64,000 nucleotides of DNA from Tautonia marina (lineage in GTDB: Bacteria > Planctomycetota > Planctomycetia > Isosphaerales > Isosphaeraceae), in assembly GCF_009177065.1 (NCBI RefSeq), contig NZ_WEZF01000008.1, positions 1 through 64,000 on the forward strand, in the 5' to 3' direction. The position numbers and the translations under genes are program-made. Each line of letters starts with the position of its first letter. Position 1 is the stretch's first letter. Positions 7,189 through 16,191 of this stretch are shown one piece after another. The notes below the pieces were generated by a model, which was not told the DNA's origin, made no database searches, and saw only the letters and a list, made by a program, of their open reading frames with translations.

Positions 7189-8736
7189 ATGATTCGCAGT
7201 GGGATCGATCCGACTCGCCGACTCACCTTCGGCGTCTCGTGTGTGCTCGGACTCGTGCTGATCCTCTCCGGAAGCCCCGGCGCCGCCGAGCCTCCGCAAG
7301 AGCCTCCCCAGCCTCGCGCGACCCGAGAAGCCTGGGACGCCGTCTTTATCGCCGGGCGCAAGGTCGGTCACATCCACCTTCAGGTCGAGCCCGTCACGGC
7401 CGGAGATGGTCGCGAGCTGCTGCGCATCCAGGTCGATTCCAAGCTCACGCTCAAGCGGCTTGACAATCAGGTGGTCATCGCTACCCGCTACGGCACGATC
7501 GAAACCTACGAGGGCCAGGTCCTCCGGCTCGACGCCCGTAGCCTCGCCGGGCCGAACGAAACCCGAGTCTCCGGTGACGTTCAGAACGGCATCATGCCCC
7601 TGACCCTCACCGCCGGCGGCCGGCAAACCCGGGTCGAGCTGCCCTGGCCCGACGACGTGCGCGGCCCCTACGGTCCCGAGCTGAGCCTCGCCCGCTCCCC
7701 CATGAAGCCCGGCGATCGCCGAGAGATCAAGACCTTCATCCCCGACCTCAACCAGATCGGCCTGACCACCCTCAACGCCCGGCAGGTCGAGCCGGTCGAG
7801 CTGGGCGGGGGCACCACCGTCGAGTTGCTCCGCGTCGATGCCCAGGTCAAGGGGCCGGACGGCAAGGTCTTGCCCGGCATGGATTCCAGCTACTGGGTCG
7901 ATTCCGGCGGCCAGATCCTCACCAGCCGAACCGACGCCTTCGGCGGCATCGTCACCTACCGGACGACCCGGGAAGGGGCCCTGGCTCCCGGCAGCGGAGG
8001 CTTCGACATCGTCAAGGCCACCATCGTCAAGGTCGGCCGTCGCATCACCAATCCCGGCAACGTCCGCGCCGCCACCTACCGCGTCGACTTGACTGGCGAC
8101 ACCCCACCCGAGGAGGTCTTCCCCACCGACGATCGCCAGGCGATCCGCCGCGCCGGCGACGGCTCGGTCTTGCTCGACGTACGCACCGTGGGGCCTCAGG
8201 CCGCTTCGGCCAATGCCACCTCGGCCGCCCCGGAAGACCTCGCCGCCAACCCCATGATCAACAGCGAGGATTCCCAGGTCGTCGCCCTCGCTCAGCGCGC
8301 CCTCGCCAACGTCGGCCCCGACCCCTGGGAACGCGCCCAGGCCATCACCCGATGGGTCGCCGACAACGTCCGCGAGAAAAATTTCGAAACCGCCTTCGCC
8401 ACCGCTCGCGACGTCGCCCGCGACCTCAGCGGCGATTGCAGCGAACACAGCGTCCTGACCGCCGCTATGTGCCGCGCCTCGGGCATCCCCGCCCGAATCG
8501 CCGTCGGCCTGCTTTATGTCGATGAGCTAGGCGGCTTTGGCTTCCACATGTGGAATGAAGTTCATATCAATGGTCGCTGGGTCGCCGTCGATGCCGCCCT
8601 GCGCCAGACCGAGGTCGACGCCACCCACCTGAAGCTCAACGCCACCAGCCTCGACGGCGTCTCTCCCTACGCCCAGTTCCTCGACGTCGTCCGCGTCTTC
8701 GACAAACTGACGCTCGACCCGATCCAGGTCCAGTAA
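7189..8736 (+). CDS. Exported transglutaminase-like cysteine protease-fold protein
   Basis: The product is 515 residues. GGGAGGAC about ten bases before the ATG fixes the start. A signal sequence (LTFGVSCVLGLVLILSG, cleavage near GAAEPP) predicts export. Residues 35-370 are a beta-rich region of unknown fold. The C-terminal 140 residues form a transglutaminase-like domain with Cys417 in SGDCSEHS, His453 in FGFHMWNEV and Asp468 in WVAVDAA, so the catalytic triad is complete. Such domains act as peptidases, amidases or cross-linkers on envelope substrates (family knowledge); the substrate here is unknown. It stands alone, followed by a REP-like element. Confidence 0.88.
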   Translation: MIRSGIDPTRRLTFGVSCVLGLVLILSGSPGAAEPPQEPPQPRATREAWDAVFIAGRKVGHIHLQVEPVTAGDGRELLRIQVDSKLTLKRLDNQVVIATRYGTIETYEGQVLRLDARSLAGPNETRVSGDVQNGIMPLTLTAGGRQTRVELPWPDDVRGPYGPELSLARSPMKPGDRREIKTFIPDLNQIGLTTLNARQVEPVELGGGTTVELLRVDAQVKGPDGKVLPGMDSSYWVDSGGQILTSRTDAFGGIVTYRTTREGALAPGSGGFDIVKATIVKVGRRITNPGNVRAATYRVDLTGDTPPEEVFPTDDRQAIRRAGDGSVLLDVRTVGPQAASANATSAAPEDLAANPMINSEDSQVVALAQRALANVGPDPWERAQAITRWVADNVREKNFETAFATARDVARDLSGDCSEHSVLTAAMCRASGIPARIAVGLLYVDELGGFGFHMWNEVHINGRWVAVDAALRQTEVDATHLKLNATSLDGVSPYAQFLDVVRVFDKLTLDPIQVQ

Positions 8737-8782
8737 TTGGCCCATCCCATCCAGATACCTCCCACGAGTCCGGTTCTGCTCC

Positions 8783-8840
8783 GACCCTCTCCCCCGTCGT
8801 TCGGGGGGGGGAGAGGGTGGCCGCAAGGCCAGGTGAGGTG
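8783..8840. repeat. REP-like hairpin element (family A)
   Basis: ACCCTCTCCCCC pairs with GGGGGAGAGGGT around a short loop, followed by GGCCGCAAGGCC and AGGTGAGG. It is a copy of the unit at 3162 and lies 46 bases after the transglutaminase stop. Confidence 0.8.
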
Positions 8841-9194
8841 GCCTCGCACAAGACGTCGGGCTCCGGCGATTCCTCCGGCCGTCCCCCCGTTCCGATCGAT
8901 CCCACCACCCCCTCATCCTCCTCCGCTGGCATGTCAACCCAGCGTCCCCTCCTTGCCACTCGCACCACACCTTCACACACGACCGCCTCTCCCCACATTC
9001 CCCTCATTGCCAGGCGATTCGGGACCGTCCCCAGCAGAACCCCCGTCCCGCACGCTGCGACCTGGTCCCGCTTTGCTCCCGATCGAAACCCCCACGATTG
9101 TGAATTCTGGAAAGATGCGGAAACTTTACTGCCCCCCGTCATCGGGGCGAGCGAAAAAACAACCGTAGAAGAGGCATCCCAGGTCGGATTGGCC
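8841..9194. other. Intergenic stretch without a supported gene
   Basis: Frames here are Pro/Thr/Ser rich and lack ribosome binding sites. A CCCC...GGGG hairpin near 9130 is followed by A residues, not T residues, so it is not a terminator on this strand. Confidence 0.4.
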
Positions 9195-9224
9195 TTGATT
9201 GTCACACAAATCGAGGCGTAGGAT
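9195..9224 (+). promoter_or_regulatory. Putative sigma-70-type promoter of the cyclase gene
   Basis: TTGATT at 9195-9200 and TAGGAT at 9219-9224 are 18 bases apart, about 115 bases upstream of the chosen ATG. This supports starting the gene at 9340 and not further upstream. Pattern match only. Confidence 0.45.
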
Positions 9225-9339
9225 GTGCCCCGCGCGATCCATCGGATCACGGATGAGCCGACCGCGCCCGAGGTTCGATGCGGCAGCACGGATGGGACAT
9301 CGGGACGAACCACCTCAAGGAGGGGGGACCGAGACTGCA

Positions 9340-11376
9340 ATGATCGTCAAGCTCGACGGTAGCAAGCGAGGACGAGGTCCAACCTCCAAAACCTCCTCGC
9401 GAGGGTTCACGACTCCGGCCTTCGATGCCGAAGACCTCGATCACGGACTGGCCGCCACCCGCCAGTGGCTGCTCGACCAGCAACGCGACGACGGCCACTG
9501 GGTCGGCGAACTCGAAGGGGACACCATCCTCGAATCCGAGTTCGTCCTCCTCCTGACCTCCCTTGGCCGCGAAGACGATCCGGTCGTCGCCAAGCTTTGC
9601 AATTACCTGCTTGAGCAGCGCCTGCCCGACGGCGGCTGGGCCATCTACCCCGGCGGCCCGTTCGACCTCAGCGCGTCGGTCAAAGCCTACTTCGCCCTGA
9701 AGCTCGTCGGGGTTGACCCCGATCATCCCGAGATGGTTCGCGTCCGCCAGCGCATTCTCGACGCCGGCGGGGCCCAGTCCAGCAACAGCTACACCCGCTT
9801 CTATCTCGCCCTGCTCGGCCAGATGTCGTACGACGACTGCCCGTACGTCCCCCCCGAGCTCATCTTCCTGCCCACCCACCTCGGACTCAGCATCTACGAC
9901 ATGTCGTCCTGGACCCGGACGATGGTCGTTCCCCTGGCGATCCTCTCCGTCCTCCGCCCCGTTCGCCACCTCCCCGCCGAGAAGGGGATCGCCGAGCTGT
10001 TCCGGCCCGACCTGCCTCCCCCCTCGCGTCGCACCGAGGAAACCTGGAGCTGGGCCAACGTCTTCGTCGCCTGCGACCGCCTGATGAAGTGGGCCCACCG
10101 CATCGTGCCGAAGGTCGTTCGGCGCCCCGGCCTCGCCGCCGCCCACCGCTGGATGGTCGAGCATTTCGACCGCTCCGAGGGGCTCGGCGCCATCTTCCCG
10201 GCGATGGTCTACTCCGTCTTCGCCCTCCGAGCCCTCGGCTACGCCGACGACCACCCGCTCGTCCGCCAGGCCTTGCAGCAGCTCGAAGACCTGATGATCG
10301 AGGAGCATGATTCGGTTCGGGTCCAGCCCTGCGTTTCTCCCACATGGGACTCGGCCATCGCCATGATCGCCCTGGCCGATTCCGGCCTGCCGGCCGACGA
10401 TCCCCGCATGGTCCAGGCCGCTCGCTGGCTGCTCGACCGTGAAATTCGGACCCCCGGCGACTGGCAGCGCCGCCGCCCCGGTCTCGAACCGACCGGCTGG
10501 GCCTTCGAGTACCGCAACGACTTCTACCCCGACATCGACGACACCGCCATGGTCCTGCTCGCCCTCGGCCGGACCTCCCTCACCCGGTTCCCCGAAGGCC
10601 AGGCCGTCACCGATCGCGCCGTCGCCTGGCTGCTGGCCATGCAGAACCGAGACGGCGGATGGGCGGCCTTCGATGTCGATATCGACAATCAATTACTCAC
10701 CAAGGTCCCCTTCGCCGACCACAACGCCATTCTCGACCCGAGCTGCGCCGACATCACCGCCCGGATTCTTGAGATCCTCGGCACCCTCGGCTACCGTGCC
10801 GATCACCCGGCCGTCGCCCGGGGGCTTGAGTACCTCTGGTCCACCCAGGAGCCCGAAGGCTGCTGGTACGGCCGCTGGGGGGTGAATTACATCTACGGCA
10901 CCTGGCAGGTCTTGCTCGGCCTTCAGGCGATCGACTTCCCGATGGATCACCCAAGCGTCCAGCGCGCGGCCGACTGGCTCGAATCGGTCCAGCAAGACGA
11001 CGGCGGCTGGGGCGAGTCGTGCCAGAGCTACGACGACCCCGCCTGGATGGGCAAGGGGGTCACCACCGCCTCTCAAACCGCCTGGGCCGTCAACGGCCTG
11101 ATCGCCGCCGGTCGCGCCCACAGCGCCAGCGTCCGCCGCGGCGTCTCCTTCCTGCTCCGAACCCAGAACCCCGACGGCACCTGGGACGAGCCGCAATTCA
11201 CCGGCACCGGCTTCCCGAAGGTCTTCTACCTTCGCTACCACCTTTACCGCATCTATTTCCCCCTGATGGCCCTGGCCCGCTACCGCTCGGCCCTCGCCGT
11301 CCCCGCCCCCTCCCGCCTCCATGCCGGCGCCCTCGCCTGCGGCATCCCCGCCGATCCCCGCCCGCTCGACATGTGA
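9340..11376 (+). CDS. shc: Squalene-hopene cyclase
   Basis: The product is 678 residues, normal for the family. It cyclises squalene to hopene/diplopterol at the membrane, the committed step to hopanoids (family knowledge). The catalytic DxDD motif is present as DIDD at residues 398-401. Several QW repeats are visible: QRLPDGGWAI, QNRDGGWAAFDVD, QDDGGWGESCQSY and QNPDGTWDE. AAGGAGG lies about 15 bases upstream of the ATG, and a plausible promoter sits upstream of that. Longer forms starting at 9199 (TTG) or 9292 would cover the promoter and lack family similarity. The next gene on the strand is a hopanoid-type nucleosidase, so both probably serve hopanoid synthesis, although repeats separate them. 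Confidence 0.95.
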   Translation: MIVKLDGSKRGRGPTSKTSSRGFTTPAFDAEDLDHGLAATRQWLLDQQRDDGHWVGELEGDTILESEFVLLLTSLGREDDPVVAKLCNYLLEQRLPDGGWAIYPGGPFDLSASVKAYFALKLVGVDPDHPEMVRVRQRILDAGGAQSSNSYTRFYLALLGQMSYDDCPYVPPELIFLPTHLGLSIYDMSSWTRTMVVPLAILSVLRPVRHLPAEKGIAELFRPDLPPPSRRTEETWSWANVFVACDRLMKWAHRIVPKVVRRPGLAAAHRWMVEHFDRSEGLGAIFPAMVYSVFALRALGYADDHPLVRQALQQLEDLMIEEHDSVRVQPCVSPTWDSAIAMIALADSGLPADDPRMVQAARWLLDREIRTPGDWQRRRPGLEPTGWAFEYRNDFYPDIDDTAMVLLALGRTSLTRFPEGQAVTDRAVAWLLAMQNRDGGWAAFDVDIDNQLLTKVPFADHNAILDPSCADITARILEILGTLGYRADHPAVARGLEYLWSTQEPEGCWYGRWGVNYIYGTWQVLLGLQAIDFPMDHPSVQRAADWLESVQQDDGGWGESCQSYDDPAWMGKGVTTASQTAWAVNGLIAAGRAHSASVRRGVSFLLRTQNPDGTWDEPQFTGTGFPKVFYLRYHLYRIYFPLMALARYRSALAVPAPSRLHAGALACGIPADPRPLDM

Positions 11377-11390
11377 CGCGATCGGCTCCC

Positions 11391-11580
11391 CAGCCTCCTC
11401 TCCCCGCCCTCGGGGCGAGTGCGACTTCTCCCCCGCTCGCGGGGCGAAATCGACAGCAATTCAACCCTCTCCCCCGCCCTCGGGGGAGAGGGTGGCCGCA
11501 GGCCGGGTGAGGGGGGCTCGGACTCGAACTCAACGGCTTGCAATTCGACCCCAGCCCCCTCTCCCCACCCTCGGAGCAAG
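11391..11580. repeat. Cluster of REP-like hairpin elements (family A), one full and several partial copies
   Basis: A full copy at 11462-11516 has CCCTCTCCCCCG...CGGGGGAGAGGG, TGGCCGCAGGCC and GGGTGAGGGG. Degenerate pieces lie at about 11391-11418, 11426-11450 and 11551-11580. The cluster separates the cyclase from the nucleosidase gene. Confidence 0.8.
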
Positions 11581-11637
11581 AGCAACCGTCACTCAACCCC
11601 CGCTCGCGCGAGCGAGATACCTCCTACGTCTTGCTTC

Positions 11638-11692
<55 letters not shown>

Positions 11693-11797
11693 CCAGACAA
11701 GAGATTCCGCACCCCGCCTCTTGATTTCCAACGCCTCCCTCGGCCATCCTTCAAGCTCGACGCTCCCCTTCCGCCTCGCTTTCCGCGATCGAGACGC

Positions 11798-12574
11798 ATG
11801 AATCAGGTTCTCCCCGCCCCCGGACCCGCCGACGTCGGAATCGTGATCGCCCTGCCCATCGAGGCCGACCCGATCGTCGAACTCTTGCACGACGTCCGCA
11901 CCTACTCCGATCCCGAAGGCTCGGGCCGCGCCGTCACCGAAGGGGTCCTCGGCGAGCACACCGTCGTCACCCTCATCGTTTCCGGGGTCGGCCGAGCGCT
12001 CGCCACCAAGGGGGCCAAACGCCTCATCAGCGGTCATCGGCCGAGGTGGCTCCTCTCGGTCGGATTCTGCGGCGCCCTCGATCCGAGCCTCAAACGCAAC
12101 GACATCATCTTCCCCACCGAAATCCTCGACGCCAACCGCCCCGACGATCCCCCGCTGACCATCCCCTTCACCCCTCCCGAATCTTCTCCGTCTTCCAGGA
12201 TCCGCTTCCGATCCGGACGCCTCCTCACCGCCTCGAAGATCGTCCGCACCGCCGCCGAGAAAGCCTCGCTCCGCGAGCGCTTTGCCGCCGACATCGTCGA
12301 CATGGAAACCGCCGCCGTCGCCTCCCTTTGTGCCGATCGTGGCCAGCGTTTCCTCGCCGTCCGCGCCGTCAGCGACGAGGCCAACACCGACCTCCCCCCC
12401 GAGGTCCTCACCGTCATGGGCCCCACCGGTGGCTTCCGCCTCGGCGCGACCCTGGGCGCCTTGATGAAACGCCCGAGCAGCGTCAAGGACCTCTGGGCCC
12501 TCCGCGAACACGCCGTCGAGGCCTCCGACCGCCTCGCCGAGGTCCTCCCCGGCATCATCGCCCAGCTTTCCTGA
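11798..12574 (+). CDS. Hopanoid-associated nucleosidase/phosphorylase (HpnG-like)
   Basis: The product is 258 residues of the nucleoside phosphorylase/MTA-SAH nucleosidase fold. Evidence is [13 protein letters not shown] at the N-terminus, a glycine-rich [34 protein letters not shown] and the catalytic-region [11 protein letters not shown] near residue 170. HpnG splits adenosyl-hopane to release adenine and give ribosyl-hopane, a step in hopanoid side-chain synthesis (family knowledge). Its place downstream of the cyclase favours HpnG over a housekeeping nucleosidase, but sequence alone does not settle this. The start codon lacks a strong ribosome binding site. A tandem heptamer array precedes it and a MITE-like element follows. 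Confidence 0.72.
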   Translation: MNQVLPAPGPADVGIVIALPIEADPIVELLHDVRTYSDPEGSGRAVTEGVLGEHTVVTLIVSGVGRALATKGAKRLISGHRPRWLLSVGFCGALDPSLKRNDIIFPTEILDANRPDDPPLTIPFTPPESSPSSRIRFRSGRLLTASKIVRTAAEKASLRERFAADIVDMETAAVASLCADRGQRFLAVRAVSDEANTDLPPEVLTVMGPTGGFRLGATLGALMKRPSSVKDLWALREHAVEASDRLAEVLPGIIAQLS

Positions 12575-12621
12575 CCGCGATCAAGCCCTCGCAACCACCT
12601 TGTAAGTCAGGCGACCGGAGT

Positions 12622-12807
12622 ACGCCATCCATCCTCAAAAGATGCGTCGCTCCCTTCGCCGGGTGGCCCCGGTTGCTCGCCAACCGGGGCGGCGCAGCCG
12701 CAAGAGGCTGCGGGAGGTTGCCCCGAGTTCTCTCGTCGCTCCGCGACCCCGGTTGGCGAGCCATCGGGGCCAGTCACAACGCATCAGTTGAGGGTGGAAG
12801 CAGGCGT
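12622..12807. repeat. MITE-like palindromic element, copy 2 (family B)
   Basis: This 186-bp copy begins ACGCC and ends GGCGT, with imperfect terminal inverted repeats sharing CCTCAA..GATGCGT. Its core (GGGTGGCCCCGGTTGCTCGC, then CAACCGGGGC) is nearly identical to the element at 4522-4709. It lies between the convergent ends of the nucleosidase and membrane-protein genes. Confidence 0.8.
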
Positions 12808-12820
12808 CTCGGATTTCCGC

Positions 12821-12907
12821 GGGGTGGCTGGAGCCATCGTGACCCCAGCCGGGTGAAGCAACGGCCTCCTGCCGATCCGCTGGGGCCGACACGACCCCGG
12901 CCACCCC
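12821..12907. repeat. Inverted repeat next to the MITE-like element
   Basis: GGGGTGGCTGG at 12821-12831 pairs with CCGGCCACCCC at 12897-12907 (one mismatch), with further GGGG/CCCC pairs inside. It resembles a shrunken relative of the neighbouring element, without its terminal repeats. Confidence 0.55.
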
Positions 12908-12942
12908 AACTCATCCGAATCTCCAGGGTCAAACACCAGGAC

Positions 12943-13440
12943 TCAGCGCCCCTCTGGTGAGCCTGCCTTCTCCGTCGCGGCGTCCTCGTCCCCCTCCTTC
13001 GGTACGGGAATGCCCACCGTCGACGAGGCCGACTTGCGGATCGTTCGTTCCTGCGGCGGAATCGGCCGATCGCGCAGGTTCGCCCGCGGCCCGGCCTTCA
13101 GGCTGTCCATCGCCATGGCCGCGGTAAACGCCACCAGCACCACCGTCACCGGGCCGAGCAGCAGCGCATGCGACGCATGAAACTGGATCACCAGACAAAA
13201 CAGCACGAACCCGGCAATCGCCAGCATCGCCGTGTACGCAATGTCGGTCGTCACCATGTTCACGCTCGACGGGTCCCACCACGTCAGAAAGCCCGCCAGC
13301 GCCAGCGACACCCCGCCCACCTTCAACCCCGCGAACGGCGTCACTTCATCATAAAAGTACTTCTGACCGTACTCCGTCACAATGTACGAGGCCACGAACA
13401 GCAAGAGCCAGTAAATCAAGAACATCCAGAGCCAGAACAT
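12943..13440 (-). CDS. Hypothetical integral membrane protein
   Basis: The product is 165 residues from an ATG preceded by GTGAGGG. In-frame TTG/GTG codons at 13533/13530 would add a basic leader of about 30 residues and remain possible. There are about four membrane segments: MFWLWMFLIYWLLLFVASYI at the start, then VGGVSLALAGFLTW, DIAYTAMLAIAGFVLFCLVI and LLLGPVTVVLVAFTAAMA. A charged cytoplasmic tail with TIRKSASSTVGIPVPKEGDE follows. I do not recognise the family. The gene is convergent with the nucleosidase gene; a repeat pair lies between them. Confidence 0.72.
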   Translation of the reverse strand: MFWLWMFLIYWLLLFVASYIVTEYGQKYFYDEVTPFAGLKVGGVSLALAGFLTWWDPSSVNMVTTDIAYTAMLAIAGFVLFCLVIQFHASHALLLGPVTVVLVAFTAAMAMDSLKAGPRANLRDRPIPPQERTIRKSASSTVGIPVPKEGDEDAATEKAGSPEGR

Positions 13441-13597
13441 GACAAGGGCCCTCACCGATCGTTTCGTTTTCCTGCTGCGCGACGTGGCGAGCCTCCGAGG
13501 ACTCGCGCTCCCTTCGTTTGCCGTCGTCACCAAGTCTGCTTCATCCTACCTCACGCATCTCCAATCGCCACCGTCTGCTCCCTCGGTTCCACCCCCA

Positions 13598-14581
13598 TCA
13601 GCCCGGAATCACGCGATTGCGGATCGCCGGTCGGCACAGATCCCGGCTGCGCTGATACGCATCTTCGGGAATTCCCAGCTCCCACGGGTCCGGCCCCACC
13701 CAGCCCGCCTCTCGCCCCTCGATCCGGATTTCCCCCGCCTCGCAATCGAGTTCCACGCTGGCCCAGAGCGGCGCATCGTACGGACAGGTCGAGGCGATCC
13801 ACGGGTGCTTCTCCAAAATCTCCGCCGAATAATTCGCGTGCTTCATCCCCACCCACTGATACGAAGCGCTGTTGATCTGCACATGCGGAATGCCGTCCGA
13901 TTCCTTCACGTAATCCAGATGCGCATGCCCCGAGAACACCGCCATCACCTTGCGGAACCCCGCCTCTCGGTTCGCCTCCGCCAACACCGCGCGCACCTTC
14001 CGGGCGCTCCGAACGTGCTGGTCGTACGCATCAATCGGCTGGTGAATGAACACCAACGTCGGCAATCCCGTTCGGCTCAGATCCGACGCGAGCCATTTCA
14101 ACTGCTCGTCGTTCACGTTGCACGGATAGCCCGGCTTGCCATCCGGGTCATTCCCGTCGAGCACCACCCAATGCACCCCATGTTCATCCTTGCTGAAGTA
14201 CCGCCCCGGGCTGCCGTAATACTCCACCGTTTCCTCGCGCCGGTAGCCGCCATCGGTGTCATGGTTGCCGATCACGTGGTAATTCGATCCCCCAAAGCTC
14301 TTCCAGATGCTCAGGAACCGATCATTCTTCGGATCGGGCACGCAGAAGTCTCCCAGGTTAACGATCACCTGCGCCTTGCGGGCCTTCATGTCCTGAACGA
14401 ACGCCCCGAGCCGCTCCTCGGCGTCGTGCATGATGTCCTGATGCACGTCGGCGATCAGCCCGAACCGGATCACGCCATCCCCCGGCGCCTCGGCCTTCGC
14501 ACGGCTCAATCCCGACGCCGCCAGCACCATCCCCGCCGCCGATCCGATAAACCACCGCCTGTTCCCGCTCGCCATGCTCAT
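13598..14581 (-). CDS. Tat-exported metallophosphoesterase
   Basis: The product is 327 residues, with GGGAGG nine bases before the ATG. The N-terminus has a twin-arginine signal (NRRWFIGSAAGMVLAASGL, cleavage near RAKAEA). The calcineurin-type phosphoesterase motifs follow in order: LIADVHQD (D-x-H), NLGDF (GD), VIGNHDTDGG (GNHD), and a C-terminal FSGHAHLD (GH-x-H). These ligate a di-metal centre that hydrolyses phosphomonoesters or diesters (family knowledge). The substrate is unknown; exported relatives often act on phosphate esters outside the cytoplasm. It probably forms a separate transcription unit from the membrane protein gene downstream. Confidence 0.9.
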   Translation of the reverse strand: MSMASGNRRWFIGSAAGMVLAASGLSRAKAEAPGDGVIRFGLIADVHQDIMHDAEERLGAFVQDMKARKAQVIVNLGDFCVPDPKNDRFLSIWKSFGGSNYHVIGNHDTDGGYRREETVEYYGSPGRYFSKDEHGVHWVVLDGNDPDGKPGYPCNVNDEQLKWLASDLSRTGLPTLVFIHQPIDAYDQHVRSARKVRAVLAEANREAGFRKVMAVFSGHAHLDYVKESDGIPHVQINSASYQWVGMKHANYSAEILEKHPWIASTCPYDAPLWASVELDCEAGEIRIEGREAGWVGPDPWELGIPEDAYQRSRDLCRPAIRNRVIPG

Positions 14582-14739
14582 CGCGTTGATCCTCCCTTTT
14601 GTGACTAAGCCTCGTCAATTTCCCGATGATATCAAGTGTGGGCCCGATCTCACGCGCTCCAGATCAGCGCAGCTCTTTGAGACAGCCCCTCCCACGCGAT
14701 GGACGTCTTTTGAACACGCTGCATGTCAGGAAACATCCC

Positions 14740-15945
14740 ATGACTGACACCTTCGACCCTCGATCCACCGGCCCCCGCACCGAATCCGGCAAGGCGACCA
14801 GCTCGCGCAACGCGGTCACGCACGGCCTGACCGCTCGGCGTCCGCTCTGTCAGGAGGAGGCCGAGCGCCTCATCGTCATCGCCGATCGCTGGGTGGCCAA
14901 GCACCTGCCGCAGACCGATTCCGAGGAAGCCCTCATCCGATCGGCCGCCATGGAATATGTCCGCTATTTGCGCTGCGTCGAGGTCGAGGAGGCCCGCCTC
15001 CAGCCCGCTGCCCGCGAGGCGATCCGCCAGTGGGAAGAATCCCGACGCCACGCCATCCGTCGCAAGGCCCAGGGCTTGCGCGACAATCCCGAAACCGTCG
15101 TTACCCAGTTGCAAGCGAGCGCCTTCGGCATCGACTGGCTCGTCCGGCACTGGCAAACCTTGCTCGGCCACCTCGACGCCGGCCGGGGCTGGATCGCCGC
15201 CGACCTGACCATGGCGCTTCACCTTCTGGGCCGACCTTCCGAGCCCCCCGCCGCGCTCGATGTCGATGCCCGACGCCTCTGGGACCTTGTCGCCCGAGTC
15301 TCCCCCGCCGCGCTCCAGCCCGACACCGCGCCGGGACTCTCCGACGACCGCGACGCCTTCGCCCGGCTCCGCGCGCTGCTCGTCGATCAGATCGATCGCC
15401 TTCAGAGCCTCCGCCCGATCGTCTGGGACGAGGAGGAAGGCCCCCAGCGTCTCGCCGCCGAAACCGCCGCCATGGTCGACACGAGCAAGGAGGGACAACA
15501 GCGCCACCGCTACCGCCGCGACGCCCTTCGAGACATGCAGCGCAGCCTTTCGATGGTCGTGAATCTCAAGGTCGAACGCTCGAAGATGGACACCCGCATT
15601 CTCCAGCAAGACCGCCTCGCCGCCTCGTCCCGCCCCTCGTCCGGTTGGTTCCGGGGCCCGACGGCCGACGAGCCCCCCGCGATCGACCGCCGACGCTCTG
15701 TCGATCTGCCCGACTCCCCCCCCATGTCACGAAACGAACCCCCAACGCCCCCCGAATCGGCCCCGGCCGATCGCCATAACCCCAACCGCGACAACGCCGA
15801 GCGTCCCGAGCCTCCCGCCGGCCCCTCGCACGATCTCCCGCGCACCGAACCGCAATTCGAGGCGCACCCGGGCGCACCGAACTGCCCTCCGGCTCCCTCA
15901 ACGGGGGCTCCTTCGGGCCGGATCGAGCCGCGCAAAGGGGCCTGA
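14740..15945 (+). CDS. Unknown protein with GPRT..GK / NA..HGL N-terminal motif
   Basis: The product is 401 residues, with AGGAAA before the ATG. The start carries TGPRTESGKATSSRNAVTHG followed by LTA, the short signature of a family with many paralogs in planctomycetes and acidobacteria whose function is not established as far as I know. Residues 30-290 are mainly helical and charged (RLIVIADRWVAKHL, VEEARLQPAAREAIRQWEE). The last 110 residues are Pro/Arg rich and probably disordered. There is no signal peptide or membrane segment. The strongly basic conserved N-terminus could bind nucleic acid (inference). Confidence 0.8.
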   Translation: MTDTFDPRSTGPRTESGKATSSRNAVTHGLTARRPLCQEEAERLIVIADRWVAKHLPQTDSEEALIRSAAMEYVRYLRCVEVEEARLQPAAREAIRQWEESRRHAIRRKAQGLRDNPETVVTQLQASAFGIDWLVRHWQTLLGHLDAGRGWIAADLTMALHLLGRPSEPPAALDVDARRLWDLVARVSPAALQPDTAPGLSDDRDAFARLRALLVDQIDRLQSLRPIVWDEEEGPQRLAAETAAMVDTSKEGQQRHRYRRDALRDMQRSLSMVVNLKVERSKMDTRILQQDRLAASSRPSSGWFRGPTADEPPAIDRRRSVDLPDSPPMSRNEPPTPPESAPADRHNPNRDNAERPEPPAGPSHDLPRTEPQFEAHPGAPNCPPAPSTGAPSGRIEPRKGA

Positions 15946-16059
15946 TTGGCCTCTCCGACTGACCTTCTGAGCGTTCGAACCACCTCGGCACGGGGGCCTC
16001 ACGCCTTCCGATCAGCCGGCGTGCGCCCGCCTCCTCCCCTCGCCGGAGGTTCCGGGTCG

Positions 16060-16088
16060 TTCGCAGATCGCCCTCGGAGTGGTAGAAT
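16060..16088 (+). promoter_or_regulatory. Putative promoter of the sugar isomerase gene
   Basis: TTCGCA at 16060-16065 and TAGAAT at 16083-16088 are 17 bases apart, about 100 bases upstream of the next ATG. Pattern match only. Confidence 0.4.
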
Positions 16089-16191
16089 CTCGGGCATTGA
16101 TCGCCGTCCCACCGCCCCGGGTGTCTGTCCGCCATCGGGCCCAACCCGAGCCCGGCACCGACCCCACCCTCCGGCCCATCGAGACCGCCCC

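Noticed and set aside
7102-8448. Minus-strand frame of 448 residues opposite the transglutaminase
   Set aside because: The opposite strand has a full catalytic triad and signal peptide; this frame is only the GC-rich shadow.
9130-9160. CCCC..GGGG hairpin near a run of A residues as a terminator
   Set aside because: The run is of A residues after the hairpin on the plus strand, and on the minus strand the T-run comes before the hairpin.
9247-10692. Minus-strand frame of 481 residues opposite the cyclase
   Set aside because: The cyclase with DIDD and QW motifs on the plus strand is certain; the antisense product has no recognisable motif.
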